Positions 44,745-53,359 of a DNA stretch of 64,000 nt are shown in pieces; position 1 is the first letter of the stretch, and the number at the start of each line of letters is the position of its first letter. The DNA comes from Tannerellaceae bacterium. Lineage in GTDB: Bacteria > Bacteroidota > Bacteroidia > Bacteroidales > Tannerellaceae. The stretch spans positions 1 to 64,000 of the forward strand of contig JAJQAZ010000111.1 of assembly GCA_021203545.1 (NCBI GenBank), given 5' to 3'. Below the pieces are notes generated by a model, which was given only the letters and a program-made list of their open reading frames with translations, searched no databases and was not told the DNA's origin. Both the position numbers and the translations under genes were made by a program.

Positions 44745-46334
44745 ATGAAGAAAAAATTAATATATGTTGCCGCCATGGCTTTTGCCTGTATGCAACTGTT
44801 TGCACAGGCTAACAGCCAGGAAGCACGTAAATTGTCGCTCGCTTTTTACGCGATATCCAACCTGTATGTGGATTCAACCAACACAGAGAAACTGGTTGAG
44901 GATGCTATTACCGGTATGTTGGAAAAACTGGACCCGCATTCGGATTATCTGGACCCTCAGGAAACAAAGGAATTGAACGAGCCGTTACAGGGAAATTTCG
45001 ATGGAATCGGTATTCAGTTCAACATGTTAACGGATACGTTGTATGTAATACAGGTAATACCGGGTAGGCCTTCTGAAAAGGTTGGGCTAATGGCCGGCGA
45101 CCGTATTATTATGGTTGATGATACCCTGATAGCGGGTGTGAAAATGAAAAACACCGATATCATGAAGCGGTTACGGGGCCAGAAAGGAACAGAAGTCCGT
45201 GTAAAAGTGAAACGGGGAAATGATCCTGAATTGATGGAGTTCCGTATTATCCGTGATAAAATACCGGTATACAGTATGGATGCCGCTTACATGGCTGATC
45301 ATACAACCGGTTATATCAAATTGAACCGCTTTGCGGCCTCTTCGGCTACTGAATTCCGGGAAGCGGTAGATAAATTAAGAAGACAGGGAATGAAAAACCT
45401 GATCCTCGACTTGCAGGGAAATGGCGGAGGATACCTGAATGTGGCTATTGATCTGGCAGACGAATTCCTTAGCCGGGGTAAACTAATCGTTTATACCGAA
45501 GGTCATACACAGCCCCGCGAAGATGCAAATGCCACCTCCCGCGGAGATTTTCAGGAAGGGAATTTAATAATTCTTGTGGACGAAGGTTCCGCTTCGGCCA
45601 GTGAAATTCTTGCCGGTGCTATACAGGACTGGGACAGAGGCCTTATCGTAGGACGCCGTACTTTTGGTAAAGGCCTGGTGCAGAAACCTATTCCGTTACC
45701 GGATGGTTCCATGATCCGTCTTACCGTATCCCGTTATTATACGCCTACCGGCCGTAGTATCCAGAAGCCTTTCGAAAATGGTAACAGCAAAGATTATAAC
45801 CAGGATTTAATCGAGCGTTATAACCATGGTGAACTGATGAGCGCCGATAGTATTCATTTTCCGGATTCTATGATCTATCATACATTAATAAACGAGCGTG
45901 TGGTATATGGTGGAGGTGGTATCATGCCGGATATTTTTGTCCCGTTGGATACCACCCAATCTTCTGCCTATCACCGCCGGTTAATTGCAACCGGACTCAT
46001 TAACCGGGCAGCCATGAACTATGTAGACCAGCACCGTGCGGAACTAAATTCCCGTTATGCTAATTTCGAAGCTTATAAACAAAACTTCCGGGTAGATGAT
46101 GCATTGCTGCAGGATTTAATAAATCTGGCTACAGCCGAGAAGATAGAGTACAAAGAAGAGGAATTTAATCTTTCAAAGAATTACATAAGCCTGCAACTCA
46201 AAGCCCTGATTGCCCGTGATGTATACGATATGGGAGAATACTTCCGCATCATCAACGATATCAATCCGGCCTATCAACGCGCTTTAGAGATCATAAACAA
46301 CAATAGCCTTTATCAAAAAGAGTTAGGGTATTAG
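44745..46334 (+). CDS. S41 C-terminal processing peptidase with PDZ domain
   Basis: 529 residues. Signal peptide (1-21, ending LFAQA), helical N-terminus, PDZ domain (~85-170, GIGIQFNM and VGLMAGDRIIMVDD) and S41 catalytic domain. The nucleophile is within GSASASE (281-287) and the general base is K309 in RTFGKGLVQ. It should trim periplasmic or outer-membrane proteins at their C-termini. It follows coaD by 12 bases, so parE-coaD-ctp is probably one transcript. A C-rich/G-rich stem (46359-46373) follows the stop. Confidence 0.92.
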   Translation: MKKKLIYVAAMAFACMQLFAQANSQEARKLSLAFYAISNLYVDSTNTEKLVEDAITGMLEKLDPHSDYLDPQETKELNEPLQGNFDGIGIQFNMLTDTLYVIQVIPGRPSEKVGLMAGDRIIMVDDTLIAGVKMKNTDIMKRLRGQKGTEVRVKVKRGNDPELMEFRIIRDKIPVYSMDAAYMADHTTGYIKLNRFAASSATEFREAVDKLRRQGMKNLILDLQGNGGGYLNVAIDLADEFLSRGKLIVYTEGHTQPREDANATSRGDFQEGNLIILVDEGSASASEILAGAIQDWDRGLIVGRRTFGKGLVQKPIPLPDGSMIRLTVSRYYTPTGRSIQKPFENGNSKDYNQDLIERYNHGELMSADSIHFPDSMIYHTLINERVVYGGGGIMPDIFVPLDTTQSSAYHRRLIATGLINRAAMNYVDQHRAELNSRYANFEAYKQNFRVDDALLQDLINLATAEKIEYKEEEFNLSKNYISLQLKALIARDVYDMGEYFRIINDINPAYQRALEIINNNSLYQKELGY

Positions 46335-47496
46335 CCCCAATACAACACACCCCCCTAACCCCCTAAAGGGGGGATAAAAAAAGATAATAAAATAATTTTA
46401 TATGTTCTTTGTTCGGCGTAGCGTTTCGCTACGTCGTTTTAAAAAGTGAGGCTCCGGCCTCACCTATTTTAGAGAAACAGCGAGGCTGCCAGTGGGGTTA
46501 TCAATTTAAGCTTTTTTGCTGGGGCAGATTTAAATCTGTGCCAAAATTATGAACAGAAGGGATACTTATTTTTTGAAGAGTCTTTTTCTTCTATCAACTA
46601 CCAAAAATATATTTTTTACTGTTTTTGATATTCACTGAATCACGGGTATAAATTAATAAAGTGCTTATATATAGCTTTTTAGTTAAAATAGTAACAAAAA
46701 AGTAATGAAAATAAGAGTTACTTTTTTAACAAAATGGGATTCTTCATGTCCGGCGTAGCAAAGACACGAACATCATCAACAAAAGAATATTTGTTCCCCG
46801 CGAAGGCGGGGACCGCATTGGGAACATCCCGAATTATCGGGAGAATAGATGGTAATTGTTCGAATAATCCAAACTGTTAGTACCTTCCGGTAAACCGGAA
46901 TCTTTGAATTGCGATTCCGGATCCCCAAACGAGTTGAGGATGGGTCCAGGATTAAATCTGTTTTTATTTTTTAGGCCTACGACATTGGTGAAGACATTAT
47001 GCCGAACATGCCGGACAAAGTAGGTGTTTAATTAATATCTTATTGCGCTTTTCCTGCTGGAAAACTTACTTAGTAGCTAAAGAAAGCTCAGAGAGTATAT
47101 CTCTTTATCTTGCGGAGCCGCTGTCTTCTTTACTGTTTAACGGGCGTTAAACACGTGTGCAACTGCCGTTGAACAGTAAAAAGTACAGACTGTCTTAAAG
47201 ATTATATCCTTTAAAATGAAAGTAAGGCCCATAGAAGGTAATAAAACAATCTCAACTTAATCTATTTTGATACCATAAAAATCCGGCTTCTTTTAATGAT
47301 AAAAGTATATAAGATATTGTTTATTAATTAGATAAGCTAATTTATGTCCAGTTTACCTGTGATTCAGTGAAGGATGTGTGACGAACCCCATCTTCACCGG
47401 AACACGTTGATACAGAGTGTTTAAAGGGCCTGTGATTCAGTGAACATCAAAAACGGTAAAAAAATATTTTTGATAGTTGTTCCTGTAAAAGTTGCC
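46335..47496. repeat. 1.16-kb gene-free repeat cluster between convergent S41 genes
   Basis: Contains no open reading frame of note. In order: CCCCCTAAAGGGGG stem (46359-46372, probable terminator), CGTAGCG/CGCTACG hairpin (46416-46433), GTGAGGCTCCGGCCTCAC (46446-46463), CAGATTTAAATCTG palindrome (46525-46538), then a segment bounded by ~51-base inverted repeats (46595-46646 and 47429-47479). Inside that segment are CCCCGC/GCGGGG (46797-46812), CCGGTAAACCGG (46889-46900), and an independent 15-bp inverted repeat (47129-47143 with 47166-47180). The motif CTGTGATTCAGTGAA also occurs at 47357-47371. Confidence 0.85.
46595..47479. mobile_element. Possible MITE-like segment with long inverted repeats
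   Basis: Left arm 46595-46646 (reading CAACTACCAAAAATAT...CACTGAATCACGGG) and right arm 47429-47479 (inverse) match over ~51 bases with four substitutions and one missing base. The internal sequence has no transposase. It may be a non-autonomous element or the ends of a large hairpin built of smaller repeats; no target-site duplication was confirmed. Confidence 0.45.
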
Positions 47497-48912
47497 TTAC
47501 TCTAAATTCAGGATTACTCCATTTGTTGCTTTACGTTCCAGAGAGCTTCGCAGAGGTTGAATGTTTTGTATGTCAGTAGACCTGGAAGATACCGCAGACC
47601 TGGGTGAAGATGCAGAGGTAAGTGTAAATCCATTGCCATTAATATAATTCAGGATACTTTGTAATACTCTTTCATCAGGGTCTCCCAAATCGTATAATTC
47701 CACATTATCATTTATTTCCTGCTGATAAGAATAGGCAAATCCTGATGTTGCTTCTATTCCGTCAGAATAATCCCATTCATCGACATTTGTTACATGACAT
47801 ACAATCGGGTGAAGAACCCAGTCATAGGAATTATTTGTGTATTCGGTAGATCCTACATTTTTACCTTCTGTAGGGCTGGACTCATCCCCTATAACGCATA
47901 CATCCATATAAGGTTCTAACCCGGCAATTACCAGTTCGGATGCCGAGGCCGTACGCCAACTGGTGATAACAAACAACCGTTGAATATTTAATCCCGGATG
48001 ATTATTCGCGGTAAACTTCAAAGATTGATTTTTGCTTTCCTGCTTGTTATTATAAGTCATTTTGCAGAAAACATTATCGAGTTTATTTGCCGGAAGCAGT
48101 GCTGACGCCAGCACCTGGGCGGATGAAATATATCCGCCCAGGTTGTAACGTAAATCAAGTATAAAATCTGTTACATTATTTTGTTCTCCCAACTCTTTGA
48201 TAGCGTTTCTTAAATCGGTATCAAAGGTATAATCTGTAGGTCCATCCGGCCCGGTTGTAAAATGATTATATGCCAAATAAGCTACTCCGGGTTCAACTAT
48301 ATTACTTTTGTATACCGGATGATCTTCTACATTGGCTGCTGTTAAAGTAACATTTTTAGTGATACTACCCTTCATCGTATTGGCAGCTCCTATCTGCACA
48401 GAAGTATTAGTAGAAAGAATATCATAATAAGTTCCACTAACGGCAGAACCATTCAGGGTAAAAATCCAGTCTCCTCGTTTTAATCCGGCTACTGATGCCG
48501 GGGAATCTGGAATAATGTACAAAATTTGTAAACCTAATGTGTTATTTCCCAGATTCCAGGCCTGGTATTCGAAACCAAAGGATAGTTTATCGCCCTGATA
48601 GGATTTAGTTGCTGTGTTCTTTTCAATGGAAGAGTAATAATCATGAGTTCCGCTTTTTGTTTTCCCATCTTTACGACTCAATAATTCTCTGAAGAAAAGA
48701 TCCGGCTCATAATTGTAGTAATTCTTTACTTTCGTTTCGTCCGGCATCTCTTCGTACCACAAATAATTGTCGAGCATGGTTTCATAAATCCATTCGTTGA
48801 TTTTTTTGTTGGTAGGAGTTTCACCTCCTCCATCAATAATATCCTTATCAGTACAACTGAAAGTCACGATTAAAAGGGATAAAAGATATATGTTCGGAAC
48901 TAAACGTTTCAT
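47497..48912 (-). CDS. S41 peptidase lipoprotein
   Basis: 471 residues. Signal peptide with lipobox ending TFSC (Cys at ~20). The N-terminus has WIYETMLDNYLWYEEMPDE, the PDZ part has LGLQILYIIPDSPASVAGLKRGDWIFTLNG, and the S41 core has VIDFILDLRYNLGGY-type strands. The nucleophile lies in WRTASASELVIAG and the Lys in SPTEGKNVGS. It lacks the N-terminal PDZ spacing of CtpA, so it is a different subfamily. It faces the first S41 gene across a repeat cluster. Promoter duplicated upstream (48943-48950 and 49009-49016). Likely outer-membrane-anchored protease with an unknown substrate. Confidence 0.88.
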   Translation of the reverse strand: MKRLVPNIYLLSLLIVTFSCTDKDIIDGGGETPTNKKINEWIYETMLDNYLWYEEMPDETKVKNYYNYEPDLFFRELLSRKDGKTKSGTHDYYSSIEKNTATKSYQGDKLSFGFEYQAWNLGNNTLGLQILYIIPDSPASVAGLKRGDWIFTLNGSAVSGTYYDILSTNTSVQIGAANTMKGSITKNVTLTAANVEDHPVYKSNIVEPGVAYLAYNHFTTGPDGPTDYTFDTDLRNAIKELGEQNNVTDFILDLRYNLGGYISSAQVLASALLPANKLDNVFCKMTYNNKQESKNQSLKFTANNHPGLNIQRLFVITSWRTASASELVIAGLEPYMDVCVIGDESSPTEGKNVGSTEYTNNSYDWVLHPIVCHVTNVDEWDYSDGIEATSGFAYSYQQEINDNVELYDLGDPDERVLQSILNYINGNGFTLTSASSPRSAVSSRSTDIQNIQPLRSSLERKATNGVILNLE

Positions 48913-48928
48913 TATGAGCTGTTTTTTA

Positions 48929-49029
48929 GTTTTATTTATTCTGCAAAAGTAGCAATTTCCAGTTAAGATCCAAACGCATAACAGTTTAATTTTGGTTTTA
49001 TTTATTCTGCAAAAGTAGCAATTTCCAGT
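48929..49029 (-). promoter_or_regulatory. Duplicated 35-bp promoter segment
   Basis: A 35-base sequence occurs at 48929-48963 and again, identically, at 48995-49029 (66-base period). Each copy carries TACTTTTG on the minus strand (48950-48943 and 49016-49009), a consensus -7 box. So the S41 lipoprotein gene may have two start sites 66 bases apart. Confidence 0.75.
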
Positions 49030-49104
49030 GTAAGAAGGCCTTTTTTTCTGTGAATTACCGGAACCGGCCTGTAAAATACTTTGCTGGCATGCGTGTTTTA
49101 TTTA

Positions 49105-49145
49105 ACAAAAACGGAGAGACGATTGGGTATTTTTCGCCTCTCCGT
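49105..49145 (-). terminator. Terminator of the Na/Pi symporter gene
   Basis: On the minus strand CTCTCCGT (49145-49138) pairs with ACGGAGAG (49118-49111) around a 19-base loop. A T-tract (TTTTTG) follows at 49110-49105. Confidence 0.75.
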
Positions 49146-49169
49146 TTCTCAAAATATACATTTATTCTG

Positions 49170-50975
49170 TTAGAATTTCTTTTCTACCATGGCCTGCATT
49201 ACGTTGATAATGTAGTCGCCAATCTTTTCGCATTCACTAACCATATCCATGAAATAAACGCCATCCTGATAATCGTAGACTTTGTTATTTACATCATCCA
49301 GGTTGTCTATCTTCATTTGATTTCTATAGTTATTGATCTCATTTTCCAGATTGTAAGACTCATTGATATCATCGTGAACAATTTCCGGTTTATCCAATAC
49401 CGCGTTCATATGGGAAAGAGCTTTTTCAAGTAATACAAACAGATTGTCTATGCGTTTATTCTGCTCTTCTGTAAACACTGATTTACCGTCATTCCGTCTT
49501 CTGATAGAACGTGCCAGATTGTTGCAGGCATCGGCAATACTTTCTATTTCGGTTACCGCACGCATCATGATACGTACTTCTTCTTTTCCTTCGTTACTTA
49601 AACGTCCTTCGGATGCTTTTGTCAGGTAATTGGCAATCTCAACTTCCATCCGGTCGCTAATGCTTTCATATTTCTCAATCCGGCTGTAAGTTTTCAGGAA
49701 TTTATCTTCGCTCTTCTCATAGAATAGTTCCCTGACCATTCCGAGCATACGTTGAGTGCGTTGTCCGAATACCGCGATTTCCTTATGTGCCTGCATTAAT
49801 GAAAGTTCGGAAGTAGAAAGCATATTGGAGGTAATATATTTCAACTGGAATTCTTCTTCGTCTGCTAAACCTTTGGGCTTGATAAGTTTAGTACATAGAT
49901 ATACATATACTTTTACAAACCAGATCATAATGCAGATATTGGCAATATTGAATAGTGTATGGAATAAAGAGAGTCCGAAAGATACGGATATTTGTAAAGA
50001 CAATAATTCTTTCTGTAATGCAGCCAGAGAAGGATCTGTCAGTTCTGCATTTGAAGTAACCAGAGATACCGTCTGTGGGTCTAATCCACTAGTGAAATTA
50101 TATAAAGCATGCGGATCGCCCGGGCCATAGGAATTTACAAGCCAGGAGATCATATTGGTGAATGGATAGAATAAAATTAATACCCAGAGTACACCTAACA
50201 CATTAAATAACAAGTGTGCAAAAGCAGCCCGTTTAGCTGAAACATTGGCTCCGAACGCTGCAAGATTGGCGGTAATAGTGGTACCTATATTTTCTCCCAA
50301 CACCATAGCAGCAGCCATTTCGAACGGTATCCAGCCTTTACTACACATTATTAAGGTGATAGCTACAGTAGCACTGGAAGATTGTACGATGATTGTTAGG
50401 ATTGTACCGAGAAGTAAGAAAAGGAGGATAGAAGGAAAGCCGAGAGTTGTATAGTTTTGGATAAATCCGAGAATTTGCGGGTTGCTTTGAAGATCGGGAA
50501 CGGATGCTTTTAAAAGATCGAGCCCCATAAAGAGGAAAGCAAAACCCATTAAAAACTCACCCCACGACTTCCGTTTGCTTTTCCCTGAAAATATCAGTGG
50601 GATACATAATCCGATCAGGGGAATCGCAAATACGCTGATGTTTACCTTAAATCCGAACAATGAGATAATCCAGGCGGTTACTGTAGTACCCACGTTGGCC
50701 CCCATAATTACGCTAATGGATTGGGTAAGGGTAAGGAGCCCGGCGTTTACAAAACTTACAACCATAACAGTTGTAGCAGTGGAAGATTGAATGAGGGCGG
50801 TAATCAGTATACCGGTAAGGACTCCGGTAACCCGGTTAGTTGTCATAACGGAGAGGATACCTCTCATTTTATCTCCGGCCAGTTTCTGAAGCCCTTCACT
50901 CATTATCTTCATTCCATACAGGAAAAGTCCCATGGCGCCGACAAGGGTCAGAAAGTCAAAAAAAGAGTAGTCCAT
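49170..50975 (-). CDS. Na+/phosphate symporter with PhoU-like tail
   Basis: 601 residues, NptA/YjbB family. The two repeated membrane motifs, GLQKLAGDKMRGILS...GILITALIQSSTATTVMVVSFVNAGLL and QSSSATVAITLIMCSKGW, contain the QSS substrate-binding signatures. The C-terminal ~200 residues (TSELSLMQAHKEIAVFG, REEVRIMMRAVTEIESIADACNNLARSIRR) are PhoU-like and regulate activity. Inner-membrane phosphate transport, direction unclear. The gene is intact. Confidence 0.93.
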   Translation of the reverse strand: MDYSFFDFLTLVGAMGLFLYGMKIMSEGLQKLAGDKMRGILSVMTTNRVTGVLTGILITALIQSSTATTVMVVSFVNAGLLTLTQSISVIMGANVGTTVTAWIISLFGFKVNISVFAIPLIGLCIPLIFSGKSKRKSWGEFLMGFAFLFMGLDLLKASVPDLQSNPQILGFIQNYTTLGFPSILLFLLLGTILTIIVQSSSATVAITLIMCSKGWIPFEMAAAMVLGENIGTTITANLAAFGANVSAKRAAFAHLLFNVLGVLWVLILFYPFTNMISWLVNSYGPGDPHALYNFTSGLDPQTVSLVTSNAELTDPSLAALQKELLSLQISVSFGLSLFHTLFNIANICIMIWFVKVYVYLCTKLIKPKGLADEEEFQLKYITSNMLSTSELSLMQAHKEIAVFGQRTQRMLGMVRELFYEKSEDKFLKTYSRIEKYESISDRMEVEIANYLTKASEGRLSNEGKEEVRIMMRAVTEIESIADACNNLARSIRRRNDGKSVFTEEQNKRIDNLFVLLEKALSHMNAVLDKPEIVHDDINESYNLENEINNYRNQMKIDNLDDVNNKVYDYQDGVYFMDMVSECEKIGDYIINVMQAMVEKKF

Positions 50976-51030
50976 TTAAAAAATCATTTGTACGGATTGA
51001 TATCCAATTTATATTTTTAAATTTATCGGG

Positions 51031-51038
51031 CAAAACTA
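51031..51038 (-). promoter_or_regulatory. -7 element of the Na/Pi symporter gene
   Basis: TAGTTTTG on the minus strand fits TAnnTTTG, 55 bases before the ATG at 50975. It lies just upstream of the divergent kinase gene start at 51059. Confidence 0.6.
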
Positions 51039-51058
51039 CAAATAATAAGTGAAATAAT

Positions 51059-52726
51059 ATGGTAGACGTAGTAACTATTTACTGTAAAAATAATAACCGT
51101 TATGTAGACGTCCCGGTTGGAACATCGCTGGTTGAAGTTTATAAACTGTGTGGAGAACCGTTATTTCTTCCTCCGTTGAATGCCTATGTGAATAATAAAG
51201 TGGAAAGTCTTGATTTTAGATGTTGGCAACCCAAAGATGTGGAATTTCTGGATTATACCCGGCAGTCGGGTATGAGGGCCTATGTGCGATCGTTATGTCA
51301 TATCTTTTCGAAAGCTGTTTATGATGTGGCTCCGGATTCAACACTTTATCTGGAACATCCGATCTCTAAAGGATATTACTGTTATATAAAGAACGGGAAA
51401 AAGATTGATGATGCCCTGATCGAAAAGATAAAAGAACGGATGCAGGAGATCATAGATGCTGACCTTCCTTTTATCCATAATAAAATCCGTACGACGGAAG
51501 CCGTTAAGCTGTTCCGTGAAAGAGGGATGGAAGATAAAGCTTTGTTGGTAGAAACAGCCGGCATGCTGTATACACAGTATTATGAGCTGGATGGGTATAT
51601 CAATTTCTTCTACGGGTCGCTGACTCCTTCTACCGGCTACATACATTTATTTGACCTGGTACCCTATTACGACGGATTGTTACTGTGCATACCCAAACGG
51701 GATGATCCGACTCAACTGGAACCCATTATTTGCCAGGATAAAATGTATGAGGTGTACAAAGAGCATCTTACCTTGCAGCGCACTGTGGGTATTAATACGG
51801 TAGGCCAGCTAAATCAGGCTATTGAAAGAGGGAAAGCTTCGCAGGTAATTATGGTATCCGAAGCGATGCAGGAAAAGCAGGTAGCAAGAATTGCCTATGA
51901 AATTGCGCAAAAATATCAGGAAGGTGTGCGTCTGGTACTGATTGCCGGCCCTTCTTCTTCCGGAAAGACGACATTCTGTAAACGTCTGCAAATCCAGTTA
52001 ATCACTAATTTGTTGCATCCGGTTAGTATTTCTCTTGACGATTATTTCCTGAACCGTGTGGATACTCCCCGGGATGAAAATGGGGAGTATGATTTCGAAT
52101 CGTTGTATGCGCTGGATCTTCCCTATTTCAACAGTGATCTGAAGAAAGTGCTGGCAGGAGAAGAAATTGAGTTACCTACTTTTAGTTTCGAGACAGGTAC
52201 ACGTATTTATAAGGGTAATAAACTGAAGTTGAAGAAAAACTCAGTGCTGGTGATAGAAGGTATCCACGGATTGAATCCGGAATTAACTTCGTTTATCGAT
52301 GAAAAGGTAAAATACCGTGTGTATGTATCGGCCCTGACAACGATTTCGCTGGATAATCATAACTGGATACCCACTACCGATAACCGTTTGTTGCGGCGTA
52401 TTATCCGCGACTATCAGTACCGGGCCTATTCAGCAACGGATACCATTAGCCGTTGGCCAAGTGTTCGAAGAGGTGAAGATAAATGGATATTCCCTTTCCA
52501 GGAGAATGCGGATGCGATGTTTAACAGTGCAATGCTCTACGAACTGGCTGCCCTGCGTAAATATGCCGAACCCATTCTGATGGAAGTACAGGAAACCGAT
52601 CCCGAATATGCCGAAGCATACCGTTTACTGCGTTTCCTCCGGTATTTTAATTATCTCTCGGATTTGGAATTACCGGGTACTTCTCTGTTAAGAGAGTTTT
52701 TGGGTGGGGGATTGTTTGAGTATTAA
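51059..52726 (+). CDS. Nucleoside kinase (uridine-kinase-like) with TGS-type head
   Basis: 555 residues. The N-terminal ~60 residues (VTIYCKNNNRYVDVPVGTSLVEVYK) resemble a TGS domain, and residues ~60-260 resemble the second domain of threonyl-tRNA synthetase. The C-terminal P-loop kinase has GPSSSGKTT starting at G297, a DDYFLNRVDTPRDENGEYDFESLYALDL segment and VLVIEGIHGLNP. The arrangement is conserved in Bacteroidota and Firmicutes proteins annotated as uridine kinase or nucleoside kinase. It probably phosphorylates uridine/cytidine, but the TGS part suggests regulation or RNA binding. Confidence 0.88.
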   Translation: MVDVVTIYCKNNNRYVDVPVGTSLVEVYKLCGEPLFLPPLNAYVNNKVESLDFRCWQPKDVEFLDYTRQSGMRAYVRSLCHIFSKAVYDVAPDSTLYLEHPISKGYYCYIKNGKKIDDALIEKIKERMQEIIDADLPFIHNKIRTTEAVKLFRERGMEDKALLVETAGMLYTQYYELDGYINFFYGSLTPSTGYIHLFDLVPYYDGLLLCIPKRDDPTQLEPIICQDKMYEVYKEHLTLQRTVGINTVGQLNQAIERGKASQVIMVSEAMQEKQVARIAYEIAQKYQEGVRLVLIAGPSSSGKTTFCKRLQIQLITNLLHPVSISLDDYFLNRVDTPRDENGEYDFESLYALDLPYFNSDLKKVLAGEEIELPTFSFETGTRIYKGNKLKLKKNSVLVIEGIHGLNPELTSFIDEKVKYRVYVSALTTISLDNHNWIPTTDNRLLRRIIRDYQYRAYSATDTISRWPSVRRGEDKWIFPFQENADAMFNSAMLYELAALRKYAEPILMEVQETDPEYAEAYRLLRFLRYFNYLSDLELPGTSLLREFLGGGLFEY

Positions 52727-53359
52727 ACTACAACCACCCAACCCCCTAAAGGGGGGGGGCGGGGTCTCTTTTCCGGTTAATCTTTGCCCTATCCTCTACG
52801 CTTTTCGCTGGCTTCTGCTGGCGCAGATTTAAATCTATGCCTAAACCATCATGTCGTTCAGCACATTTTGGTCGTTTGTTAGTGTTTGGCCGGAGGGGAT
52901 TTGTAATCCCCGACAAACGAATATTAGGATCTGTGATCCGGAAACAAATAAATGCCTATTAAACTGGAACTTAGATGTATGAAAGCAGATTATAAATCCT
53001 TATACTCTACAGGTTTTATTCTCCCCTCTATGAGGGTGAAAAGATGTGTGTACAAAGTAACTCAAGAGGGGAAATTAAACAAAACCAATACTTTAGAATC
53101 TTTCTGTCGGTACTGATTTGTAATTCTTTTATTAATGTTTATGTTATATGGATGGGATTATAAATTCCGATGGTCTAAATTTAGGCACAGATTTAAATCT
53201 GCGCCAGCAAAAAAGCTTAAGTTAACGACAGTGGTGTTCTTGCTATGGCGCTGAAATGGGTGAAGCTGCTGCTTCACGTGAGGCTGGAGCCTCACTTTTT
53301 AGAACGACGTAGTGAAGACACTACGCCGAACAAAACTGAACGAAACCGAAGAAATAGCC
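52727..53359. repeat. Gene-free repeat cluster between kinase and uvrA
   Basis: No credible gene. Modules in order: CCCCCTAAAGGGGG stem (52742-52755) just after the kinase stop, CAGATTTAAATCTA (52824-52837), GGGGATTTGTAATCCCC (52895-52911), AGGATCTGTGATCCGG (52926-52941), CAGATTTAAATCTG (53188-53201), AAGTTAACGACAGTGGTG (53219-53236), GTGAGGCTGGAGCCTCAC (53278-53295) and CGTAGTG/CACTACG (53308-53325). The two CAGATTTAAATCT copies face outward around the block, as in the 37.5-kb cluster. Confidence 0.82.

Noticed and set aside
48929..49029. CRISPR array
   Set aside because: Only two repeat copies with a single spacer, a promoter motif inside each copy, no cas genes.
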